Assembly (NCBI GenBank): GCA_020832405.1
Contig: JAFIET010000029.1
Span: forward strand, 1-40,851
DNA: 40,851 bases
DNA from: Balneolales bacterium
GTDB taxonomy: Bacteria; Bacteroidota; Rhodothermia; Balneolales; Cyclonatronaceae
Direction: 5' to 3'
The translations under genes and the position numbers were made by a program. Shown in pieces: positions 22,386 to 31,825 of this stretch. The notes under the pieces were generated by a model. That model made no database searches and had not been told where the DNA came from. It saw only the letters and a program-made list of their open reading frames with translations. How positions within the stretch are numbered: position 1 is the stretch's first letter; the number at the start of each line of letters is the position of its first letter.

Positions 22386-24086
22386 TTACCGGGTGCTGAT
22401 ATCGTAGTAGATTTCCGCGCCGGGTCCGGGCGGGATTCCTAACAGGAAAATCATCACAAAGAAGAGCAGCATCCACCCGATCAGGAAAAGGATACTATAG
22501 GGCAGCATCATGCTGATGATGGTGCCTATGCCGAGGTTTTTGTCGTATTTGGTGGCAAAGGCAAGGATGAGGCCGAAGTAGCTCATCATCGGGGTGATGA
22601 TGTTGGTTACTGAATCACCGATGCGGTAGGCAGCCTGAATTACTTCCGGACTGTACCCGATCAGCATGAGCATGGGCACAAAGATGGGTGCCGTAACGGC
22701 CCACTGTGCGGAAGCTGAGCCGAGCATCAGGTTCACGAAGCCGGATATGAAGATGAAAAACACAAACACCAGCGGACCTGTCAGGTTCATATTTTGAAGG
22801 AAGTTGGCGCCGTTAACGGCGAGAATCTGCCCGAGGTTGGTCCAGCCGAAGTAAGCCACAAACTGTGCGGCGAAAAACACGATCACGATGTAGAGCCCGA
22901 GGGTACTCATCGATTTGGCCATGCCGTCAATCACATCGCGTTCAGAGCTGATGGTGCCCGTTATGCGTCCGAAAACCACACCCGGAATGATAAACCCGAT
23001 AAAAATGAGGGCCACAATCCCGTTCAGGAAGGGCGTAATCGTAGCCGGGAAATCTGTCACGGTCGGATCCGGATTCCGCAGCACCCCCCACTCGGGAATT
23101 ACCATTAGGGCAAGTACTCCAAACATGGCAACTACGGAGATAAAAGTCCAGAACAGCCCTTTGCGTTCAAGAGCGGTGAGCGGCTCCATGCCTTCGTTGG
23201 CATCGAGCTTTTCTGATGCGATGGAGGGGTCGTAAGGTCCGAGTTTTGGCTCCACAATATAAACAGTGACCCACGTACCAAGGGTGGAAATCACAAAAAC
23301 GCTCACGAACATAAAGTAGTAGTTCACGGCGGCATGCACATCGTAGGTCGGGTCGATGAGGCGTGCAGCTTCCTGTGTGAGACCGGCCAGCAACGGATCG
23401 ATGGTGCCAAGCAGCAGGTTGGCGCTGTAGCCGCCCGAAACCCCGGCGAAGGCCGCAGCCATACCCGCCAGCGGATGGCGCCCGAGCGAGTAAAACACGA
23501 CAGCACCGAGCGGCACCAGTACCACATAGCCCAGCTCAGAGGCCGTATTTGAAATAATCCCCGAAAATACAATGGCAAATGTTACAAGAATCTTCGGCTG
23601 AAGCACAAAGTAGATCGGTTTCTTGATGAGCCGCAGAATGACCGGGTCGCTGTCGTTAATAGTTGGCTGAATGGTGAGTGCTTTGAGCACAATCCCGCGG
23701 ATGGAGGTCTTGATCAGCCCGGAGTGCTCGGCTACACCTACACCAAGCAGGGCAACAAGCACGGTACCGAGTGGTGCAAAGCCCGTGAAGTTGGTTACCA
23801 GATTGGCAATGATACGGCGCAGGCCTTCGGCATTCATCAGGCTTACGGCTTCGATGATGCCGTCGGGCGAGCGCCCTCTTGTACCCTCAGGCCGCGGATC
23901 TTCAACGGCAAGGCCAAGAAGATCGGCCAGACCGCTAATTAAAATTACCCCGACGCAAAACAACGCAAACAGCGTAACCGGATGCGGCAGCAAGTTGCCA
24001 AGCCATTCTACAGCGTTCAGAAAACGGGTGAACCAGTTGCTCTGTGTGCTGCCGCCGGTGTTGGGGGAACCCTGATTGGAACTCAT
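22386..24086 (-). CDS. AbgT-family transporter
   Basis: This 566-residue integral membrane protein has about a dozen hydrophobic helices. It matches the AbgT family, which includes AbgT (p-aminobenzoyl-glutamate uptake) and MtrF (antimicrobial export). Recognisable parts are WLGNLLPHPVTLFALF at the start, TGFAPLGTVLVALLGVGVAEHSGLI, and later PMMSYFGLILAFATKY. The substrate cannot be assigned: members of this family have been reported as folate-breakdown importers and as sulfonamide-antimetabolite exporters. No folate or pABA gene is nearby. A predicted amidinotransferase-fold hydrolase lies further upstream, with a lipoprotein between. Confidence 0.9.
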   Translation of the reverse strand: MSSNQGSPNTGGSTQSNWFTRFLNAVEWLGNLLPHPVTLFALFCVGVILISGLADLLGLAVEDPRPEGTRGRSPDGIIEAVSLMNAEGLRRIIANLVTNFTGFAPLGTVLVALLGVGVAEHSGLIKTSIRGIVLKALTIQPTINDSDPVILRLIKKPIYFVLQPKILVTFAIVFSGIISNTASELGYVVLVPLGAVVFYSLGRHPLAGMAAAFAGVSGGYSANLLLGTIDPLLAGLTQEAARLIDPTYDVHAAVNYYFMFVSVFVISTLGTWVTVYIVEPKLGPYDPSIASEKLDANEGMEPLTALERKGLFWTFISVVAMFGVLALMVIPEWGVLRNPDPTVTDFPATITPFLNGIVALIFIGFIIPGVVFGRITGTISSERDVIDGMAKSMSTLGLYIVIVFFAAQFVAYFGWTNLGQILAVNGANFLQNMNLTGPLVFVFFIFISGFVNLMLGSASAQWAVTAPIFVPMLMLIGYSPEVIQAAYRIGDSVTNIITPMMSYFGLILAFATKYDKNLGIGTIISMMLPYSILFLIGWMLLFFVMIFLLGIPPGPGAEIYYDISTR

Positions 24087-24223
24087 GGAGATAAGGTTTC
24101 GGGAAGGATAAGGGGATCAGATTGATGATTTCAGCCGCCGGAACCGATCAACAGGTGCAGCCGGCGTTTTTGGTGATGTGCTCCCTGCTCTCAAAAGGGC
24201 TTGAAGCCATCACACGAAAACAT

Positions 24224-24257
24224 AAAAAAAAGCCTGCACCCGTTTGGATGCAAGCTT
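24224..24257 (-). terminator. Intrinsic terminator of the lipoprotein gene
   Basis: A 12-bp stem with two G-U pairs closes on a four-base loop (24230-24241 and 24246-24257) and is followed on the minus strand by eight T. Confidence 0.85.
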
Positions 24258-24316
24258 TGAAACTACAAAAAAATGGTTCAGAATAAAATAAAACCGTGAG
24301 GGCTTGTGGCTGGCAC

Positions 24317-24937
24317 TTAGTTGAGCCGGATTGAATCGGAAGCCTGAAGCCACACCGCCCGCCAGCTTTCGGTGAAAGGATTGTTTTCGGGCGGCATATC
24401 GCGGTAGCAAACAGAAAGCGCCACAGCACCTGATGCAGTATAACGGCAAACCAGCATCGCATCGCCGGCGAAATGAGCCACTTCCAGAGCTTCTCTGCCG
24501 TGTATGCGGATGTTACGGGAGTCAACCTCATTCGTGGCAGGATCAACGGGCCAGAAGCCGGCAGGCTCGCCCGCATCCCGTGCCTTAAGCCAGCCGCTGA
24601 GAATACGCTCCCGCGCAAATGCGCGACCGTCGAGCCGGCCCGGGTTGTCAAAAACCGTTACTTCAAATGCGAAGGCAGGCAGGCTGATTTCCCCACCGGT
24701 TTGAGGCATATAAAGCCGCACATCAGGGCCGGTGATGCTGAGCCTGCGTCTGAAATCGGCGCTCTGCCCCTGAAGGTCAAGCCGGCCGCTGGTCGGATAT
24801 TTAAACGCAAAACCTTCTCCCAAAAACTGCTGAACATCTGAGGTGGGGGGCTCACCGGGCCGGTTGTCTGAGCAGGCATTCAGAATCAGCGTGGCCGAAA
24901 GCAGGGTAAGTACCAAAATAAAGGCGCGGAAGTTCAT
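24317..24937 (-). CDS. Predicted lipoprotein of unknown function
   Basis: This 206-residue protein starts with a type II signal peptide: MNFRAFILVLTLL, then the lipobox LNAC with the lipid-bearing cysteine at residue 22. The frame is open for 26 more codons, but the ATG at 24937 gives a standard lipoprotein start and is preferred. The mature domain is compact, with beta-strands and a few aromatic residues (EGFAFKYP, FAFEVTVFDN, REALEVAHFAGDAMLVCRY). I recognise no family. It is preceded by a hairpin from the neighbouring gene and ends in its own terminator, so it is a single-gene unit. Confidence 0.65.
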   Translation of the reverse strand: MNFRAFILVLTLLSATLILNACSDNRPGEPPTSDVQQFLGEGFAFKYPTSGRLDLQGQSADFRRRLSITGPDVRLYMPQTGGEISLPAFAFEVTVFDNPGRLDGRAFARERILSGWLKARDAGEPAGFWPVDPATNEVDSRNIRIHGREALEVAHFAGDAMLVCRYTASGAVALSVCYRDMPPENNPFTESWRAVWLQASDSIRLN

Positions 24938-24992
24938 GTTTTTCAATAATGAAGAAGTGATAATATGATGGCAAAATAACAGATGATGTTTA

Positions 24993-25047
24993 AACAAGAA
25001 AGCCCCGGCATACATTCACTTCCGGGCGTGAATGAAGCTGCCGGGGC
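24993..25047 (-). terminator. Probable terminator of the amidinotransferase-fold gene
   Basis: A GCCCCGGC / GCCGGGGC stem (25002-25009 and 25040-25047) holds an inner CATTCAC / GTGAATG stem (25013-25019 and 25028-25034). On the minus strand it is followed by an imperfect T-run, TTTCTTGTTT. This is weaker than the other terminators here. Confidence 0.6.
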
Positions 25048-25075
25048 CACATTTAAATCTTGTTTGAGGCTTAGC

Positions 25076-25972
25076 CTACCACAGCAGCAGTTTCATGCAA
25101 AAAACGCTGCCGCCTGACTTGAGAAACTCACCGGTTTCCACTTCGATGATTTCAAACCCGGCATCCTTCAGCGCTCTGGTGGTTTGTTTCGCGCCGCTCT
25201 GGATAATCACGTGCTTGCCGTCGGGGCATGTAGCGTTACAGGCAAACTGCTGAAGCGCTTCTTCTTCAGGTGCTTCAATCACGTTCTTGAAAAGACTGCG
25301 GATCAGTTTTAAGCCTTCCGGCTCAAAAGCCTTGGGGTAAATGAGCACGCTGTCTTCATTCAGCACGCAGAAGCAGGTGTCGAGGTGGTAGAACTGCGGC
25401 TTGTGCAGGGCCAGTGCGACAACCGGCACTTCAAAAGTTTCGGAAATAAAATCGTAGGCATCCTTAGAAGTACGGAAACCGTAGCCGCCCCAAAGCAGCC
25501 GGCGGCCGGGGTGCCAGATGCCGTCGCCCATCCCTTCAAAAATCGGCAGAATTTCGCCGTCGAGGTGGTGGCGGGTGTAGCCCTGCTCGTCGTACCAGTC
25601 CGCAAAGTGCGGTACCTCCGGCTGCCGGTACGGGGAGTTCATTATGCTCATAATCACCTCATTGGTGCCGTCGGGCTTGCAGTAGGGCAGGCTTTGGTTG
25701 GCGCTGAACACCATATCGGGCAGGCCGGGCTTGCCTTCCATTTCCACGACTTCCAGGCCGGTTTGGGCGAAGGCATTACGAACCTGCTCCCACTGCTGCA
25801 TGGCTTTTGCTTTATTTACCTTGCCCACGAAGCCTTCCATGTGGGGGTTAATCACGTAATCAATCGAAAAGTGGTCGGGGCGAACCATCAGTACACGGCC
25901 GGGAGCGGGGAGATCCGGCAGATCTGAAAGTTTAAACTTAAGCTGTGATGCGCTGGTAATGACGTTTGACAT
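25076..25972 (-). CDS. Amidinotransferase-fold hydrolase (dimethylargininase-like)
   Basis: This 298-residue enzyme belongs to the amidinotransferase/guanidino-modifying superfamily. The pattern fits: RPDHFSIDYVINPHM, LPDMVFSANQ, EGMGD (E146, D150), YHLDTCFCVL with His196, and a C-terminal catalytic cysteine C292 in SGGSVFCM. The closest group appears to be dimethylarginine dimethylaminohydrolase (releasing citrulline from methylated arginine), but arginine deiminase-like or other guanidine hydrolase activity cannot be excluded. It does not show the N-terminus typical of the CtlX citrulline hydrolase group. It is transcribed alone and ends in its own hairpin. Confidence 0.82.
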   Translation of the reverse strand: MSNVITSASQLKFKLSDLPDLPAPGRVLMVRPDHFSIDYVINPHMEGFVGKVNKAKAMQQWEQVRNAFAQTGLEVVEMEGKPGLPDMVFSANQSLPYCKPDGTNEVIMSIMNSPYRQPEVPHFADWYDEQGYTRHHLDGEILPIFEGMGDGIWHPGRRLLWGGYGFRTSKDAYDFISETFEVPVVALALHKPQFYHLDTCFCVLNEDSVLIYPKAFEPEGLKLIRSLFKNVIEAPEEEALQQFACNATCPDGKHVIIQSGAKQTTRALKDAGFEIIEVETGEFLKSGGSVFCMKLLLW

Positions 25973-26221
25973 GTTTTTGAAATTATGATGAGCGTTTAAG
26001 TGCAGGCTTTGGGATAATGAGCGTTATTGCCCGCAAATGCGTTTCAATAGTTCCAAAACACAGCTCATTTCCCGTCGAATCAATTGGTATTATGCGGCCC
26101 GGGCGGCTGCCTTTTTGCAGCACTGCCCAAAACCTCAAAAGATACGTATTTTATACTGTGAAACCCGCGCAGCAAGCCGCCTGAAGCCTGTTTCTTCATC
26201 CAACTTAATTCCCTGCTTTTC

Positions 26222-27136
26222 ATGTTAACACCTCAGCTGCTCAGCCAAATAAGCCCCTTCGAACTCCGCGCCCGGCAAATTGTGGAGGGCTTCCTTACCG
26301 GCCTCCATAAAAGTCCTTATTATGGTTTCAGCGTGGAATTTGCCGAACACCGGCCCTACAACCGGGGCGACGAAATCCGGCATATCGACTGGAAGGTCTT
26401 CGGCAAATCAGAGCGCTACTTCATCAAGCAGTATGAGGAGGAAACCAACCTGCGCTGCCATGTGGTGCTCGATGTGAGCAGCTCCATGCTGTTCCGCTAC
26501 CACGGGCAGTGGACCAAGCTCGGCTACGGCGCCCATCTCGCGGCGTCCCTCTTTTATATGATGCACAAACAGCGTGATGCCTGCGGCCTGGTTACCTTCG
26601 ATCAGGATCTCGGGGAGATGCTGCCGGCCAAAGCCTCGGCTTCACACCTGCGCTTCCTGCTCACCCGCCTGGAAGAATTCACCAAAAGGGAGCCCTCGGC
26701 CGGGCTGAACCGCCGGACCGCCTCCGCAGAGGTGCTGCACGAAATAGCCGAGCGCCTGCACCGCCGGAGTCTGGTAATCATCATCAGCGACCTGTTCGAA
26801 AATATGGAAGGCCATGAGCAGCTGCTCAACGCGCTCAAGCATCTGCGGCACCGCAAGCACGAAGTGGTGCTGTTCCACATGCTCGAAAAACGCAGCGAGC
26901 GCGACCTCGACTTCCCCGACGGACGCTACCTCTTTCAGGACCTCGAAACCGGCGATGAAATGGACCTCACGCCTTCGGAAATCCGCTCCGCCTACAAAGA
27001 AGAGATCGACAAATACGCCTACTCTTTCAAAATGGCGTGCAGCGAAGCCCATATCGATTATGAGGAGGTAGATACCGGCGCCTCCTTCGATCTCGCCCTG
27101 CTCGCCTACCTCAACAAGCGCAAACGCCTGGGGTAG
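26222..27136 (+). CDS. DUF58 domain protein
   Basis: This 304-residue DUF58 protein carries a degenerate von Willebrand A-like domain. The diagnostic N-terminal segment is complete (RPYNRGDEIRHIDWKVF, residues 44-60), followed by DVSSSML (84-90), a MIDAS-like site. These proteins are often encoded beside MoxR AAA+ ATPases and are thought to help assemble or activate protein complexes. No moxR gene lies in the window. The ATG at 26222 gives a normal N-terminus. The polymerase IV gene follows 88 bases downstream on the same strand. Confidence 0.87.
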   Translation: MLTPQLLSQISPFELRARQIVEGFLTGLHKSPYYGFSVEFAEHRPYNRGDEIRHIDWKVFGKSERYFIKQYEEETNLRCHVVLDVSSSMLFRYHGQWTKLGYGAHLAASLFYMMHKQRDACGLVTFDQDLGEMLPAKASASHLRFLLTRLEEFTKREPSAGLNRRTASAEVLHEIAERLHRRSLVIIISDLFENMEGHEQLLNALKHLRHRKHEVVLFHMLEKRSERDLDFPDGRYLFQDLETGDEMDLTPSEIRSAYKEEIDKYAYSFKMACSEAHIDYEEVDTGASFDLALLAYLNKRKRLG

Positions 27137-27224
27137 GTCCCCGCTGCTCTTTTTCTGTTTCGGGGGATGGCATCCCAAACCTGACCCCGTTTTCCGGCTG
27201 AACCCGCAATCGACCCTCGTTATT

Positions 27225-28340
27225 TTGGAGCCTTCCATACCTCTGCGCAAAATCGTCCATATTGATATGGATGCCTTCTTTGCTTCGGTAGAGCAGCTTG
27301 ATGCCCCGGAGCTGCGCGGCAAACCCGTGGTGGTGGGCGGCTCGCCGGAAGGCCGCGGCGTGGTGGCCGCTGCAAGCTACGAAGCCCGCCGGTACGGCAT
27401 CCGGTCGGCCATGCCCGCATGGAAAGCAGCAAAACTGTGCCCGCAAGCCATTTTTGTGAAATCCCGCTTTGAGCGCTACAAAGAAATTTCGGAGCAGATC
27501 CGCGAAATCTTTTTCAGCTTCACCGATCTGGTGGAGCCGCTCTCCCTCGATGAAGCCTACCTTGATATCACCGAAAACAAGCGTGGCATTGCCTCTGCAC
27601 GAAAAGTGGCTCAGCTCATCAGGCAGGAAATAAAGGAAAAGACCGGGCTCACGGCATCAGCCGGTATTGCGGTGAACAAATTTGTGGCCAAAATTGCCAG
27701 CGACCTCAACAAGCCGGACGGCCTCGCGGTGATCACCCCCGAAAAAATGATCCCCTTCCTTGAACAGCTTCCGGTGGGGAAGTTTCACGGCATCGGCAAG
27801 GCGACCGAGGCCAAAATGCATGGCATGCATCTGTTTACCGGGGCCGACCTCAAAAAGCTCTCTGAGCCGGAACTGCTGCGGCATTTCGGCAAGGCCGGGC
27901 ACTTTTACTACAACATCGTGCGCGGCATCGATAACCGCCTGGTGAAGCCCAACCGTATCCGGAAATCGGTCGGGGCGGAAAATACCTTCTCCGAAGATTT
28001 GCAGACCCTGCCCGAAATGACCGAAAAGCTCGAAGCCATCGCTCAAAAAGTGAGTGATCGCATGAAGCGCGCCGGTGCGCTGGGGCGCACCATCACCCTG
28101 AAAGTGCGCTATGAAAATTTCGAGTCTGTTACCCGTTCCCGTACCCTCGATACCCTGACCGACCGCCCGGATGTGCTCACGGAAACGGTACTCGGCCTTT
28201 TGGAAGAAACAAGGGCAGGTATCAGGGCAGTGCGCCTGCTCGGGATCTCTGTTTCCAACCTAAACCTCACCGGTGAAGATGACGAAGATGATGACAGGCG
28301 TGAATCTTTTACCGGAATACAGCTGGATTTATTTGGCTGA
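27225..28340 (+). CDS. dinB: DNA polymerase IV (Y-family)
   Basis: This 371-residue translesion polymerase can bypass damaged bases and often acts in the SOS response. The catalytic acids are in place: D14 and D16 in HIDMDAFF, and D109/E110 in SLDEAYLDI. The YEARRYGIRSAMP segment, the HhH-type GKFHGIGKATEAKMHG and the little-finger domain with RKSVGAENTF are typical. The protein ends in QLDLFG, a clamp-binding peptide for the beta sliding clamp. The start is a TTG at 27225: the next ATG lies inside the catalytic motif. I see no clear LexA box upstream. Confidence 0.96.
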   Translation: MEPSIPLRKIVHIDMDAFFASVEQLDAPELRGKPVVVGGSPEGRGVVAAASYEARRYGIRSAMPAWKAAKLCPQAIFVKSRFERYKEISEQIREIFFSFTDLVEPLSLDEAYLDITENKRGIASARKVAQLIRQEIKEKTGLTASAGIAVNKFVAKIASDLNKPDGLAVITPEKMIPFLEQLPVGKFHGIGKATEAKMHGMHLFTGADLKKLSEPELLRHFGKAGHFYYNIVRGIDNRLVKPNRIRKSVGAENTFSEDLQTLPEMTEKLEAIAQKVSDRMKRAGALGRTITLKVRYENFESVTRSRTLDTLTDRPDVLTETVLGLLEETRAGIRAVRLLGISVSNLNLTGEDDEDDDRRESFTGIQLDLFG

Positions 28341-28661
28341 ACTGCCGTCTGAACGCCGTCTGACCTTGTTCAAAGGTTGTGATTTCACACACAAATCCGC
28401 CTGAACGTAGTGTATATGAAGAACGAAAATCGTTGTGAAAAATATTTGCACAAAAAGCCTGCTAATGCAGGAATGTATAAAATATAATGTTGGGGTTGTG
28501 TTTTGAGGCATTGCTGTATATTGTGGGATAGAAACCTGATATTAATACATCTATACAAGTTATATACAGCGGCTTATTTTGCAATCTGATGGAAATAAAT
28601 TGCAGTACCTCCAGAAAAGCGCTATTCTGAATATGTTATCCTTCATAAAAACCAAATCAAT
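28341..28661. other. Intergenic region between dinB and the T9SS-exported protein
   Basis: This 321-base region is AT-rich toward the right. Just after the dinB stop there is a short direct duplication, GCCGTCTGA twice (28344-28352 and 28355-28363). A small hairpin CCTGC-TAAT-GCAGG (28458-28471) has no plus-strand T-run. I see no open reading frame or RNA gene and no convincing promoter, although the promoter of the large downstream gene must lie here. Confidence 0.4.
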
Positions 28662-31460
28662 ATGACATACATTTTCAGAGCCATTTTAACGGTTTCTTTG
28701 CTGGCCATGGCACAGCTTGCTACCGCGCAGACGAGCTTATCTGCAAGCATGAACACAAGTGGGGCAGCGCTCAATAGCGACCCTCTCCCCGAAGTTTGCA
28801 CAGGCACCTGGACTCAGGCCGCTGAAGGTACCTTCAACCAGGGATTTACCTATCAGTTTACCTCAACCGGTAATGTTGTACGCCTTGAAGTGCAGCTGCT
28901 CGACCCCAAAGACGGCCTCGTAGCCTTTGCACAAACCTACAATCCGAATTTCAATGAAGTTCAGATGGACCCCATGGGCGATCAGCGTTTTCAGCGTTCG
29001 TTCGCGGGTCAGTCTTCCGGTAACCTTTTCCGGGTAGCCGTAAAATTTGCCTTCGCTGGCGGCCTGGTAACTTCTACCATTATTGATCATAATATTGGTG
29101 ACTGTGAAGTTGAAGCCCCTGCTGACGGCATCAACTTCCCGATTACATTTAACGATCCGGACCTCGATTATCAGCTTGTCGATTTTGGCGGCAATGAGTC
29201 GCAAATCGTTCAGGATCCGACCGATGCCTCAAACATGGTCGTTGAGTCCATTAAAACCCAGGGCGCTGCTACCTGGGCCGGTACAACTGTAGCCAACGAG
29301 ACCGGCATGTCAGGCCCGATCCCGTTCAGCGAAGGGAATACCATTTTAACGATGCGTGTTTGGTCGCCCGTCGCTAACATCCCCGTTCGTATGAAAGTGG
29401 AAGACCACACCAACGTAACCGTAAGCGTGGAAACCGAAGCGACCGTTACCGAAGCCGGAGTTTGGCAGACCCTTACCTTTAATTTTGCAAATCAGGCGCC
29501 GGGTACCGAATTCATCAACTTCAACAGCTCGTACACCAAAATTAATGTGTTCTTCAATTTTGGAACAGAAGGCACAGACCTGACCTATTACTGGGACGAC
29601 ATCGTGTTCACAGGCGGTGGTGGTGTAGATCCTCCTCCGGGCTCAGGCATCACGCTTCCCGTTACCTTTGAAGACACTGACCTCGATTATCAGCTTGACG
29701 ACTTTGGCGGAAATGCGTCACAAATCGTTACTGACCCTACCGATGCCGGCAACCGCGTTGTGGAGTCAACCAAAGGTGCAAATGCCGAGCTTTGGGCCGG
29801 TACAACCGTAGCCCGTAACGACGGCTTCGAAAATCCGATCCCGTTCAGCCCGGGCAACACCACCATGAGCGTACGCGTATGGTCGCCTATCGCGAACATA
29901 CCCGTTCGCATGAAAGTGGAAGACCACACCAACGGCGCCCTGGCCGTTGAAACCGAAGCAATGGTAACCGAAGCCGGCGTATGGCAAACCCTCGAGTTTG
30001 ACTTTGCGCAACCCGCCCCCGGCACGCCCGCCATTAACTTCAACAACAACCACACCATGGCTTCGATGTTTTTCAACTTCGGAACCCCGGGTGCTGAAAC
30101 AGGCGCGCTTACCTACTACTGGGATGACGTCACCTTTACCGGCGAAGACAACGGTACCGATCCCCCACCGGCATCCGACATCGAACTTCCGATTACCTTC
30201 GAAGATCCTGAGCTCGATTATGAAATCGTGGATTTCGGCGGAAACGAATCAGCCATTGTAACAGACCCTACTGATGCGAACAACCGCGTTGTTGAGAGTC
30301 TGAAAACAACCGGCGCAGCAACCTGGGCCGGCACAACCGTAGCCGACGCCTCCGGCTTCTCAGAACGGATTCCGTTCACTCCGGGCAACACCACCATGAC
30401 CCTCCGTGTATGGTCGCCGGTTGCTAACATTCCCGTACGCGTAAAAGTGGAAGACCACACCGACGTAACCGTGAGTGTTGAAACCGAAGCCACCGTAACC
30501 GTTGCCGGCGAATGGCAAACCCTCACCTTCGATTTTGCCAATCAGGCGCCGGGTACCGAGTTCATCAACTTCGAGAAGAACTACACCAAAGCTTCAGTTT
30601 TCTTCAACTTTGGCAGCGAAGGTACAGGCCTCGTATTCTACTGGGATGACTTCGCCTTCGGCGACGGCCCCATCGTTGAGCCCCCCACAAACCTGAGCCT
30701 GCCCGTTACGTTCGAGCAGGACCTCGACTGGAGCACCATCTTTGTGGATTTCGACGGCGGTGCAGGCAGCGTGGTTGCCAACCCCGACCCAAGCGGAATT
30801 AACACAAGCGGCAACGTAGCCAAAATTGTGAAAGGCGAGGGCGCCCCTTGGGCCGGAACGAGCTTCTTCCTCAACGAACCGCTTGAAATCGGAGATGAGC
30901 CAATGTCCATCCAGGTTTGGGCCCCGCGCGCCAACACCCGCCTCCTCTTCAAAATTGAAAACGCGGCCGATGCCGGTCAGTTCTTCGAAGCAGATCAGAC
31001 CATTCCGGTAGCAGGCGAGTGGGTGGAAATGACCTACAACCTCAGCGGCGCGAATCAGGCACACAGCTACGACCGTATTGTACTCATTTTCGACCTCGGC
31101 GATATCGGCGACGGCAGCGAAGACTTCACCTGGTACGCCGATAACATCGGCTGGGTAGGCACTACAAGCATCAACCCTGAGTTCGCTGATGCCCCCGTAC
31201 AGGTGAGCCTCGGCCAGAACTACCCCAACCCGTTCAACCCCACAACGCTCATTCAGTTTACCATGCCGGTAAGCGAGCAGGTACGCATAGATGTGTACAA
31301 CCTGATGGGTCAGCGGGTCGCAACCCTGGTTAACGAAACCGTAGCCGCAGGAACCCACACCGTTTCCTTCGATGCCGGCGCACTTGCCAGCGGCCTGTAC
31401 CTCTACCGCCTCCAGAGCGGCTCGGTAAACCTCACCCGCAAAATGATGCTGGTGCGCTAA
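28662..31460 (+). CDS. T9SS-exported protein with four carbohydrate-binding-like repeats
   Basis: This is a 932-residue secreted protein. A signal peptide (cleavage after TATAQ-like LATAQ, about residue 23) is followed by a beta-rich domain (about 45-150) that includes C46 and C148. Four jellyroll-like repeats then start near 157, 330, 507 and 678: the first three are close copies (shared DYQLVDFGGN-like start, WAGTTVA, NIPVRMKVEDHT, YYWDD), the fourth is divergent. Linkers between repeats hold PPPGS or DPPPAS. The C-terminal type IX secretion sorting domain (849-932) has the hallmark YPNPFNPTT and ends in KMMLVR. It is probably surface-displayed or secreted through T9SS. No catalytic domain is recognised, so it may bind polysaccharide; this is inferred. 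Confidence 0.85.
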   Translation: MTYIFRAILTVSLLAMAQLATAQTSLSASMNTSGAALNSDPLPEVCTGTWTQAAEGTFNQGFTYQFTSTGNVVRLEVQLLDPKDGLVAFAQTYNPNFNEVQMDPMGDQRFQRSFAGQSSGNLFRVAVKFAFAGGLVTSTIIDHNIGDCEVEAPADGINFPITFNDPDLDYQLVDFGGNESQIVQDPTDASNMVVESIKTQGAATWAGTTVANETGMSGPIPFSEGNTILTMRVWSPVANIPVRMKVEDHTNVTVSVETEATVTEAGVWQTLTFNFANQAPGTEFINFNSSYTKINVFFNFGTEGTDLTYYWDDIVFTGGGGVDPPPGSGITLPVTFEDTDLDYQLDDFGGNASQIVTDPTDAGNRVVESTKGANAELWAGTTVARNDGFENPIPFSPGNTTMSVRVWSPIANIPVRMKVEDHTNGALAVETEAMVTEAGVWQTLEFDFAQPAPGTPAINFNNNHTMASMFFNFGTPGAETGALTYYWDDVTFTGEDNGTDPPPASDIELPITFEDPELDYEIVDFGGNESAIVTDPTDANNRVVESLKTTGAATWAGTTVADASGFSERIPFTPGNTTMTLRVWSPVANIPVRVKVEDHTDVTVSVETEATVTVAGEWQTLTFDFANQAPGTEFINFEKNYTKASVFFNFGSEGTGLVFYWDDFAFGDGPIVEPPTNLSLPVTFEQDLDWSTIFVDFDGGAGSVVANPDPSGINTSGNVAKIVKGEGAPWAGTSFFLNEPLEIGDEPMSIQVWAPRANTRLLFKIENAADAGQFFEADQTIPVAGEWVEMTYNLSGANQAHSYDRIVLIFDLGDIGDGSEDFTWYADNIGWVGTTSINPEFADAPVQVSLGQNYPNPFNPTTLIQFTMPVSEQVRIDVYNLMGQRVATLVNETVAAGTHTVSFDAGALASGLYLYRLQSGSVNLTRKMMLVR

Positions 31461-31526
31461 ACCGCCCAATTCTCCCCAACCCGAAATTCTGTTTGATTGG
31501 TTGATTGATTGAGGGATGATTGACTA

Positions 31527-31568
31527 AAGCCCCTTTTCTGCCCTAAAAAGCGGAGAAGGGGTTTTTTT
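31527..31568 (+). terminator. Intrinsic terminator of the T9SS-exported protein gene
   Basis: A 12-bp stem with two G-U pairs (31530-31541 and 31550-31561) is followed by seven T. Upstream, 31490-31524 contains an irregular TTGATTG-type microrepeat. Confidence 0.85.
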
Positions 31569-31625
31569 ATGGACTGATGCAGGCACGGCACGCGGAACAG
31601 CGGGTTTCGGGGTGGTCTCACGCGG

Positions 31626-31715
31626 TTATTTTTAGGGGAAACGCCGTGCGCATCAAGGTCTTTCGTGGCAGTGAACGATCCCAAACCTACGGCTGGTCTC
31701 CGTGGTTTTTAGGGG
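31626..31715 (+). repeat. Dispersed intergenic repeat, copy C
   Basis: It reads TTATTTTTAGGGGAAACGCC, then CGTGCGCATCA, GGTCTTTCGTG, ATCCCAAACCTACGG, TGGTCTCCGTGG and ends TTTTTAGGGG. The block TGGTCTC...GGTTTTTAGGGG also lies directly before it (31613), 81 bases from its second occurrence, which defines a unit length of about 81 bp. It follows the terminator of the T9SS-exported protein gene in the same direction. Confidence 0.82.
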
Positions 31716-31734
31716 CAGCGGGATCCATCCCCTC

Positions 31735-31812
31735 CCTTTGCACCTCTGCGTCTCTGCGAGAGATAAAAAATCTGCGCTAATCCGCTCCGATCCGGGTCAT
31801 CCGCGTGCCATC
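31735..31812 (+). repeat. Imperfect short tandem array (TCTGCG / TCCGCG type)
   Basis: A first part repeats TTTGCACC, TCTGCGTC, TCTGCGAG. An A-rich spacer follows, then TCTGCGCTAA, TCCGCTCCGA, TCCGGGTCA, TCCGCGTGCCA. It joins repeat copies C and B and does not code. Confidence 0.65.
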
Positions 31813-31825
31813 AAACATCGGGATT

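Noticed and set aside
29150-31150. Regular repeats in the T9SS-exported protein gene as a CRISPR-like array.
   Set aside because: The period is about 500 bases, in frame, and encodes protein domains.
31490-31524. TTGATTG-type microrepeat as a functional element.
   Set aside because: It is short and irregular, lies just before a terminator, and low-complexity slippage explains it.
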